NCBI GenBank assembly: GCA_001466705.2 | Contig: LATX02000100.1 | Span: 868,001 to 932,000 of the forward strand | Direction of reading: 5' to 3' | DNA from: Moniliophthora roreri | Lineage: Eukaryota; Basidiomycota; Agaricomycetes; Agaricales; Marasmiaceae | Length of the DNA stretch: 64,000 bases | Shown: positions 55,780-64,000 of the stretch, piece by piece | Layout: each line of letters begins with the position of its first letter | Numbering within the stretch: the first letter of the stretch is position 1 | The notes under the pieces: generated by a model | Database searches by the model: none | The model's input: only the letters and a program-made list of their open reading frames with translations | What the model was told of the DNA's origin: nothing | Position numbers and translations under genes: made by a program

Positions 55780-58490
55780 TTGACATGTTACAAGGCTTAC
55801 ACTGAGGACATCCAATCTGACGACGATCAACATTAGTGTGCCTTGAGTGCTTCTCTACCTACTGTTTCATCTCACTGATACCGACCATCGGACAGCGGTT
55901 CCTATCGACAGATATCACCTGAGCAAATCAGTATTCTACGGATACTATGAATCTGAACACTACCTGCGATCGGGAAGCAGGCTGTACAAAGTTTTTGTGA
56001 CGGCAAAACAAAGCGAATCATCGGATGCATCTTCAAGTTCCTGATATTATGAATAGGGCGCTTTAACATTGGTTACAGGGTAATTGTAAGGTCATTTTAA
56101 AATAAATAAATAGCATTTGTGCGATATTATCTTGTCATGCGTTGAAGGCACGAAAGGTACGCGTATAAAGTCCAGGAGGAGATTAGCACTCCAGTCCACA
56201 TATTCTTTTACAACGCCAGCTAATACGGCAATTGGCAGCTTTCAATAGGAATAAGTCCCGCGTTCCCGATTTCCGTCTTGGTTTCCAGTTTATTTGTCTG
56301 TATGTCCTAGATTTGAGCCTTCAGTCCGAGTAGAACGTACATCAAGGATAAGTACCTACCGTTAAGCCAGAGTTATTCATGTCATTCAAACCCTCCAAAG
56401 AACTAGTCGCCACCCAGCGTCCCGGATTTACTCTGCTTTGAAGAGTGACACGAATGCTTGTCCTCCGGTTAATTCGTTCAGTTTGGCTGTAACCAGTTCC
56501 CCGTGCGCCTTGAATCCGGACTCGACTATTAAAAAATACTAATAACGAGTTCGAATAAAGTTTTGCAGTGACCAGAACCGGAGTTATATAATAACTCAAG
56601 TCCGGGTACAAATTGTAGAGCAAGAACTGACACATATGTGTGAGCGCTGTTGGGTGTCAGTTGGTAAAGAGCATCGGACTCAATTTACGAACAGACCCAC
56701 GAGGCTACCCGTTTCCATCGCAAGTCGATTAAGCCGACTGACAAGATTCCTAGTCTCTTTAGCTGTGGTGTCATACCGCGAGAGCTAAATGGTACAAATG
56801 AGAACTTGTCTGGAAAGAAACGATAGAGGCTCACGGCATAGACCATTGTCACAGCAATAATGATGTCAGCAGCTAAGGAACACCCGACCCAAAGCTGAAG
56901 GCAAAATCAGAGAGGTCAACCGTATTACGCAAGATTCCGACTCACGCAGCCGATAGTGAACTTCATGGGAGAGGCAGACATTTCCTCGTACACATTGGAG
57001 AATTGGATATTCCTAAAATTAATAGATGCGCCTATCGCACAGGCAAATTGTGTAATGGTTAGCTGAGAGCAAGATAAGCAGCTCGACTATGCGCGAACCA
57101 TGTAATACTTGACTCACCAGCGCAATGATCCCAGGTATTACCTCGAATCGGGACAGTAGAGCACGAATTCTGTTAGCATAGCAGAGTTGGACAAGGAGAG
57201 CGACTGTTCAAAGGAAAATGAGCACCACTGGAAATCCTGCTCTAGTGGCTAGCCGCTTTGAACAGACCTAGTCCATCAAAGAAATAGGCATCTAGCCATA
57301 GGGTATGAAGGTCATCCATAGAAGCAGGATCCATAAAACCAAAAACAAAGGCTTGGAAAGCGTCGTGAGTGAGAAGAGTGGTCTGCACTGTCTCCAAAAG
57401 ATAGATGCCGTATATGAGGGTCTGAAGAAGTCGAGTATCCTTCGAGAACGCTGTCCAGTAGACGTCTTTGCAAGGTTTCATTTAAACACCAAGTCATGAC
57501 TCGGAAGAGAAAAAAAGTACGTACAGACTTGGACTGTAAGAACGCCGTGGAGGAACCAGTTTAATGAATAGCCGAGGAGCTTTTCGTGAGATGTTTGTAA
57601 GAGCTTGACCAAACACCAAAAATAGTGGTATCATACCAGAGGTCCTGCCCTGCATGTTAATGTCGTCAATTGACAGTATCCGCAAACAGAGCAATCCAAA
57701 AAGGCCTACAATTGTGCCACAGTACCGGCCATTTAGGAAATATGCTTGCAAACGGAGGATGAGGGGGAGAAAGGGATTACTAAAGTATAGTCTGGTTCAA
57801 ACTTGTATAAATACGAACAGTGGCTTCACCGATATGGTTTTTTAGACGTCGATTCTCCCACAAGGGTGATGGTGCGAATAAAAAGCGTTGGATCTAGAAG
57901 GGAAGAACTTTACTAGCCAAATCAGCCAAATGTGTCGGTGACAGGCTCCATTGCTCCGCCTCCCATTCAGTTGTGGGGCACCCGACGCAATTCATGCGTC
58001 AGCCAAGCACCAAGCTACGATTATTAGAATCATGATAGCTGGAAGACAAGACAGCGACGACGAGAGAGAGCGAAACCAAACAAAACGATCTATCAGCCAT
58101 CTATCGGTCCACGACTTTCCCACCACGTGCCGGTGGATATCACGACAGAAAATCTTGTTCCGGAAACATGTTTCTTTTTGGGTGGCTTTCTGTACCATCG
58201 TACTGGCATGCAGTTGAACACACGTCCAGGCCGTGTCTCCAGGCCGCTCTGCGGTAATTTCCCTACAAGTACGGGGAAAACACGTAGGCGTACCAAAGTA
58301 AATTAAACGCCACAGAAGCGGCGAAAGATATGTTGCCGCTCACTCACTGGCGGGCTGCAGAGGACATTCACTAACGTTTCTTCTTCCCTTTGATTCCATA
58401 GTAACGAGATGTTAGATATTTGGTGGTTCATGGTAGTTAGGAAAACGTCATCGACAGCGAAGCGTCGCCGCTGTCTCATTCCTAAAGAGG
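55780..58490 (-). repeat. tandem duplication, unit 2
   Basis: Partner of 52433-54900 in the same orientation. Confidence 0.75.
56342..57732 (-). CDS. DUF6534-type membrane protein 2
   Basis: Paralogue of the gene at 52977-54393, probable start MAGTVAQL at 57732. Blocks: LNWFLHGVLTVQV, DVYWTAFSKDTRLLQTLIYG, LLETVQTTLLTHDAFQAFVF, WVGCSLAADIIIAVTM, YDTTAKETRNLVSRLNRL, YYITPVLVTAKLYSNSLL and FNSRVRIQGARGTGYS. It lacks about 11 residues in the C-terminal tail compared with copy 1. Exon limits are approximate. Function unknown; expected in the plasma membrane or an endomembrane. Confidence 0.72.
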
Positions 58491-58884
58491 GTGGGTGGGC
58501 CACCTACTTTTCCCCCGTTATACCGCGGCGCTGCCAGAATAACTCACTGTCACAATGGTTACCGAAATGAGTCTCCCAATGGCAACAGTATCTATAACCT
58601 ACAGCCTGAGCCCTGGGCCTCTCAGCACAATTCCAAAGGCTTCCTCGCTATAACGACCCAAAAATAGACAAATTCTGTTCCCATGTGAAAAGGCAATCCT
58701 ATTGCGAACACGCGGATCGTTCTTTTCGCCACCGGGCGGGCAGTCTCTCTATCAGTCATCAGCCATACGCATACACGACAATCCGACCCTCTTTCAAAAA
58801 AAAAATTCTATATGTATACAAGCACACCAATCGTTCATTTCATTCGCAAGCGAACAAACAATAAAAAAAATAAAAAAATAACCA
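57733..58884. other. region between DUF6534 gene 2 and noxB
   Basis: Upstream part of unit 2 and the noxB 3' side. No gene seen. Confidence 0.35.
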
Positions 58885-59575
58885 CTAGAAATTCTCCTTC
58901 CCAAAGAAAAACCTCGTCCCATCCGGTTTACTATACTTGTTACTCATCGTATGAAGTGTATTACTCAACACTTTGGGTCCACAAAAGAAGACTCCGCAAT
59001 CTGTATCGGAATGTTTTTCACCGATGGATTGGAAGACTCGGTCCCAGTTGGGTCGACCGTAGTGTGTGGGTGCGCGGAGGGAGGTGATGGCATCTTTCTC
59101 TGCGCCGACCTAAGGGGGGGGAGGGAGCGTTAGCATACCCCCATCGTAAGCGCAAAACACACACGCACCTCTTGAACAATAATATTATTCATATCATCAT
59201 CCTTGATCTTTGCCGTGAGGTAAATATTAATCTCGATTCTGTTTTGAGTGTCTTGTTCTTCAATGGCGTGCAATAACGAATGGAACCATTCAGCGGCGCC
59301 AAAGTCTCGAATGACCCATGTAAAGTAGACCTGTGGGAGAGAGAGCGTTAAAAAAGAGTTGTAAATTTTTTTTTGCGCGACCGTGGCCGTCGGACGTGAT
59401 GACGTTGTGGTCTAGACCCCCTTGGGGAATCTAGACCCTCGACCCTCCGACCGACCGACACAACGCACAACGCACCTTTGACAACCTCGTCGGCTTGCCC
59501 GAATGATTAAAGTTATTCATCCGGTACCAAATCGATTTCAGAATCCTAAGCACACAACAAATCAGCCCTCCTGTC

Positions 59576-59616
<41 letters not shown>

Positions 59617-61145
59617 CACTCACGAAGCAAACGGCGTAACACCAATACCCGCACCAACCAAAAGCACCACTTCATAATTCAAGAAATCCTCTGAAGCAGA
59701 ACCAAACGGCCCATCCACCATGATACGAGGTAAAGTCGTATTAAGCGGAGGATTGGTATCCGTTCCAACAACTTTACCTCCCGCATCCGCACCACCACCA
59801 CCACCACCCTTCTTACCCTCACCCTCAAAATCACATCCAACGGCTTTAGCCAACGCACCAGTGAAATCACCTACAACCCTAATATGCACACTGATATAAT
59901 CCTCTTCGGGTGCAGAGGTTAATGTGAATGGGTGCCATTGGAAATAAGAGATTTCGGGACAGTTGAGGAAAATGTATTGACCGGCACGAACGGTGGTTTT
60001 CTCTTTTTTGATTTGGAGTTCCATGACTTTGGAAGGGTGTTGGATGACTTTGTGAATGTAGGTTCGGTGACGGGAACGGACTTCGCGGAGGATACGTTCA
60101 ATGATGAAGATGATACCGCCTACGAGCCAGTAGCGCTACCCAAAAGCGGTCGTTAGTTTACGGTTACGTAGAAAAAAAAGCAGGTAAAAAAAAAAAAAAG
60201 CAAAAAACGCACCCAAAACACTCCAATCGTATTATACGAGCAATACGGTGGCCTATCAGGCTTGATCATACAAAACATGCCATGCAGCTGCCAATTGATA
60301 AAGAAAACAATGAACAGATGATGGGTATACCAAAACCTCTCAAACTTGGCTCTCCTCTTTTCCTCTCGAGCGTACCAAGCCATAACAAGCAAACATGCCA
60401 ACATGATCCACCCTGTAACAGCTGGACCTGCTTCGACACAGAGGAGGAAAAAGTTTTTGACACGTTCGCCGGTTGTGGATGCGCTTTGGATGGAGAGGTT
60501 GATAACGTTGACGACGTGGGCAAAGGTGTGGACTAGAGACCAGATGACGATGGACCAGCCGGTAGCTTTGTGGAAAGTGATGTTCTTGTCGAATGGGATG
60601 ATGGTACCGAGGGGAGTACGACGCATGATGGAGATAAAGTTGCGGCAGATGGGGAGGAGGATGAAGATGACGTCGACGTGGCAGAGGAGAGCGGATGAAC
60701 GTGCGATAGCTGTCGTGTGGGGTTTAGTCGTTGGCAATTGGGAAAAAAAGAAAGGTTTGTGACACTTACTGAATCCAGCACCAAATGTCCTTCTAGCATT
60801 GTTAAGATTATCCTTGACTTGATAATGGATATAACCCAGAACCCCAACCAACAAATGAAGAAAGATGAATACTCCGAAAAAGAGCTGTCTTCCTCCCTCA
60901 TTGATCATCCAAAGTTTCCATCGGTAATACAAGGTCATTGTAGCAGGGTTGTTGGGAGTAGGACGTTTACTTGCACTGCTACCACCGCTGGTTTCTGAGA
61001 GGGTACGTTGGAGACCTTGGAGACGGTGCCGTTCTGTCTTGTTACGCTGGAGATGGACAGTATTGGAGCGCTGGATGATGAGGTCTGGGTGATCGGCGAG
61101 GTGGCTTGTGTCACCGTCTGGGCGACGGGTATCAACAAAATCCAT
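58885..61145 (-). CDS. noxB: NoxB-type NADPH oxidase
   Basis: Starts [20 protein letters not shown] (61145). An N-terminal cytosolic extension of about 75 residues precedes [20 protein letters not shown], as in NoxB rather than NoxA. Six spans carry the haem-binding His residues ([20 protein letters not shown] and [19 protein letters not shown]). FAD site: [25 protein letters not shown] site: [14 protein letters not shown], then [16 protein letters not shown], and FFCGPKVLS near the end; stop at 58885. A glycine-rich insert ([13 protein letters not shown]) lies in the FAD/NADPH region. The enzyme moves electrons from NADPH to oxygen to make superoxide and controls differentiation in fungi. 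At least five introns; one contains a 34-base homopolymer. Confidence 0.9.
59579..59612 (+). repeat. A34 homopolymer in a noxB intron
   Basis: 34 consecutive A on the plus strand, a T run in the transcript, between the donor GTGAGTGGCC and the acceptor near 59550. Confidence 0.9.
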
Positions 61146-62151
61146 TATGAGAGTAAAGTAGTGCTAGTGGTGGAAGGAGAGTGGTGCGAGACAAGACGAC
61201 CGGCGTGTTGATGATGATGGGAGGAGTAGGTAGTAATGAAAGGAAGGGAAAGGGACAGTGCCAGCGCTGCACGTTATGGGTGGAAAAAGGAACCAAAGTG
61301 TTGTTTGGCCCCATCACAGCCCTTTTTTACTTGTTAAGCGTTGTCATAGTGCACAGGTCTAGATCCTCCGGTCGATGAAAATCACACGTGTCTCATTTTT
61401 CGGACAAGATCACACCAACTGACTGACTGTCTCTCTCTCTCCCTTTGACTCATTCTTTCCTAATACTCCTCCCTTTACTGCTCAGACGCCCACCATTCAG
61501 ATTATAACAAAGAGAACGCTGTTAGCCGCACAGAACCCCAACGTTGTCAACCCATCGCCCCCATCTGCCGTAACATACTACATCTGATGGCCTTCGGCAT
61601 GTCCATCTGCTAAACTTATACACAAGTTGTACTACAATGGCAACCCGGTTTCTTTGGTACTCGAGAGTCTATGATTTCATGATTATCTCCCTTGTCAGCA
61701 TTGAGAAATCATGCTGCGATTATCGGCTTCCGAGCTCCATCAAGGTTCTCGCCCGGCTAAACGGTGGTGTTCGCCCCCCCCCCTCCCCCCACTCGTCGAC
61801 CGTTCATCATGTATCATCATCTTCCGAGGCAGTTCTATCCAACGTCGCCACGTAGAAAAAAGCAGCCTCTTCGACCTGAGGCTGAAACTGATGGGTTGAT
61901 TGAATTTGCATCGCAATATACAAATATTACTTTTATCGCTTCCTTCTTCGGATGTGTAAAGTAATAACTGTCATCAAGTATCTTCCGCCGGCACCTACCT
62001 GTACCCTGCCAAGAGTGAAACCGTTCTTTCCCACCCCCATATGTACTCTCCCCACGCATTCAAGACTGGAGATGCATTTCCATGAGAGGCAACACTCTGG
62101 TAAGACGCAAAGGGAGGTCAAATGCCCATTATTGCGCTCGATTACCTCATA
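61146..62151. other. noxB upstream region, no gene seen
   Basis: CT-rich stretch near 61425-61445 may belong to the promoter. No supported reading frame. Confidence 0.4.
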
Positions 62152-62205
62152 AGGTGCATAGTGTCATTGGTAAAGTAACATGGTGGTTCGAATCCCGTTC
62201 CGCCT
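62152..62205 (+). tRNA. tRNA-Gly-like sequence lacking the anticodon arm, probably a pseudogene
   Basis: AGGTGCATAGTGTCATTGG gives a 5' acceptor half and a D arm (GTGTCATTGGTAAAGTAACA). It runs straight into GGTTCGAATCCCG (T arm, B box) and CCGCCT, which pairs with AGGTG. The anticodon stem-loop is missing, so it cannot decode. The D and T arms resemble eukaryotic tRNA-Gly. Confidence 0.45.
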
Positions 62206-62994
62206 AGGTACCCATATTTTGTCGATGCTTACAATTGGAGGCGGCGGGATCGATCGAATGTTACGTATTGCATTTCCGTCGCAGCGCGCTATACCACGAT
62301 TTGTGACCGTTTTAATGCATTGCAAATGATCTGGCCAGACACCCAAGCTCAAGTCACAAACATCAAAACCACCAATGTAAAAAAAAAAAAAAACAAAAAG
62401 TAGGGTATCTATGCTGTTCCGTTTGTACATTTATTCAGACTGCGAGATTTTTTTGGAAACAAGTGAGAGATCTGAGATTGCGAGAATTATTGTGTATTGT
62501 GTGAGAGAAATTTGGTACTGAGTGCTGAGCAGCGAGCGAAAAAAATAAAATAGCACGAGAAAATAATTTGGACTCTGTCAGCTTATTGATATCAACTTCC
62601 AACAACAATGATGGCCTTGGTCTGGGTGGAGTCACTGACCTTGATATGTACCAGTCAGCTTATGGAAACAAAATTTGTAGGAGACTATCTAGGCTGGAAC
62701 AGAGGCTGAGGTAGTGAATCAGAATTCAGCTATTAAACTATTGGTGCATATCTTGGTTTCTTTGCTTGTGTTCCCTGCTTTTATGCCTACTAGATTATCT
62801 AGACTCTGCTCTGACAGACATGGAATAGAGTCTCAGGATATCCAATATTCACAGTAGTCAACAAGTCAACCCACATACCAAACCCTGAAGACAGACCTGA
62901 TATTATTGTTCCTGTACACATATGGAATTATGCTACACTGTGGTGCATTCTGCTTGTTAATATGACCAGAGCTTCAAAATTTTCATCATCAGTT
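62206..62994. other. no gene seen; CpG content falls
   Basis: From about 62430 the sequence becomes CpG-poor, as in the left transposon island. Confidence 0.35.
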
Positions 62995-64000
62995 ATGGCA
63001 AAGCTTCTATGCTCTTCATGCAGTAACTGGTCTGACTATGAGTCTGATGCTGAGAATGGCAATTCTGAGAAGCCTCATTGTGCACAATGTGAGTGCTGAC
63101 TCAAGGAACATCACAAGGCAAAGCCTGTTGTTGGCATTGGCAGTATTTTCTATGATTTACTATCTGGGAAGGATGATCAAGAAGCAGATGATATATTGGA
63201 AGAAGCTAACAGGGAGGCTGTGGCTGGCCTCAAGGCAAAAGAGAAGGGAAAAGAAGGGAAAGAAGTGCAAAGCAAAGGTGTATCATTAATCTTCTAATAC
63301 ATGTAGTTGTGCTCATGAACTCAATATCTAGAATTCAGACTCCAAGAAGTCCAAGACAGCTCTATCAAAGCATAAACTCTATACTTTGGGCTGCATGTAT
63401 ATTGATTACTGTGGAACCAAGACTGTGAGTACAAGTACTTCTTTCATCCAGACAGCAAGCAAGTGGCTAATGGGTACACTAGGTTATGGAAAAGGACGGT
63501 TCAAAAAGTCTTCAGCCTATTGTCAACTTGCCCACCAAAAAGGTGTGAATTTGTAAGTGCTGTTAAGCATGGTCATACTGCTCAACTCAATGGAGGTATC
63601 AAGATACCACTGGATGCAAAGTTCCCAGAAATTGAAAAGTATATTCAGAAACTTGTTCCTGGCCCATTTGAATACTGGGACACTTATTGCAAAAAAGATA
63701 TCTCTCCTTACATTTTCACAATGGTTGAGCAGAAAAAGTTTGCAGTCTGTCAGGACCTGACTGAGCCAGATGTGCTAGAGTTCAAGACTATCACAAAAGG
63801 GAATTCTGGCACTGGATATGACAACAATCATCTGTTCATCTGTAAGTTTTTTTTAAATTGGAATTCTTATTCAGATCACTGATACATGTGGACTTTAGTG
63901 AGCTGAAAACATATTCCCAACAATGTTATCAAAACCTGGAAGGTCTCAAGTGTGATCAATGATGACAAGAGCAATATGCAGTATTCTCTTTTGAGCTTCT
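62995..64000 (+). pseudogene. unrecognised gene, cut by the window edge, probably transposon-associated
   Basis: Starts MAKLLCSSCSNWSDYESDAE at 62995 with a CxxC...CxxC pair (CSSC, CAQC), interrupted by one TGA. A helical, lysine-rich stretch follows to the donor near 63278. Further exons read SKHKLYTLGCMYIDYCGTKT, ASKWLMGTLGYGKGRFKKSS, then (from about 63590) GGIKIPLDAKFPEIEKYIQK and FEYWDTYCKKDISPYIF, and LEFKTITKGNSGTGYDNNHL before another donor at 63842. Low CpG and a TGA at a probable Arg/Trp position match the KDZ cargo genes. I do not know the family. Confidence 0.4.

Overview
The window looks like nuclear DNA of an Agaricomycete (mushroom-forming basidiomycete). Genes are split by many 45-70 nt GT-AG introns, and the families present are typical of that group: HsbA-like secreted proteins, DUF6534 membrane proteins, a NoxB-type NADPH oxidase and a KDZ DNA transposon. 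Three single N characters (9368, 10208, 12250) mark assembly gaps.

Left part (1-31056) is a transposon island. It holds the 5' end of a Ty1/copia element on the minus strand (gag, half-tRNA-iMet-type primer site, 507-bp LTR). The LTR ends 147 bp upstream of an HsbA gene. Next comes a roughly 26.4-kb KDZ (Kyakuja-Dileera-Zisupton) transposon bounded by 84-bp inverted repeats at 4649-4732 and 30946-31029, with TTAAACA-like subterminal motifs pointing inward at both ends. It carries a multi-exon KDZ transposase (minus, 5000-13875) and five cargo genes. One Gypsy relative sits inside an intron of the transposase (8080-12956). A second, complete Gypsy chromovirus (21807-29109, 454-bp LTRs, GTACC target duplication) splits the last cargo gene. 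Nearly all in-frame stops in the island are TGA at expected Arg or Trp positions, and differences between repeat copies fall at CpG sites. I read this as heavy cytosine-methylation-driven decay.

Middle part (31057-51781) is a host gene region: an HsbA relic and three further intact HsbA genes, a NIPA-type magnesium transporter, two tandem SDR dehydrogenases, two tandem HpcH/HpaI-family aldolases and an NRAMP metal transporter. Two identical 802-bp inverted-repeat elements (32478-33279 and 50980-51781) carry an internal tRNA-like Pol III promoter motif pair.

Right part (51782-64000) holds a tandem duplication of a DUF6534 membrane-protein gene, a NoxB-like NADPH oxidase, a tRNA-Gly-like fragment without an anticodon arm, and at the edge the start of an unrecognised, CpG-poor gene that again looks transposon-associated.

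The HsbA genes encode small secreted proteins with a shared exon plan and probably arose by local duplication. The paired SDR and aldolase genes suggest a small sugar-acid or aromatic-acid catabolic module. The KDZ cargo genes are uncharacterised.
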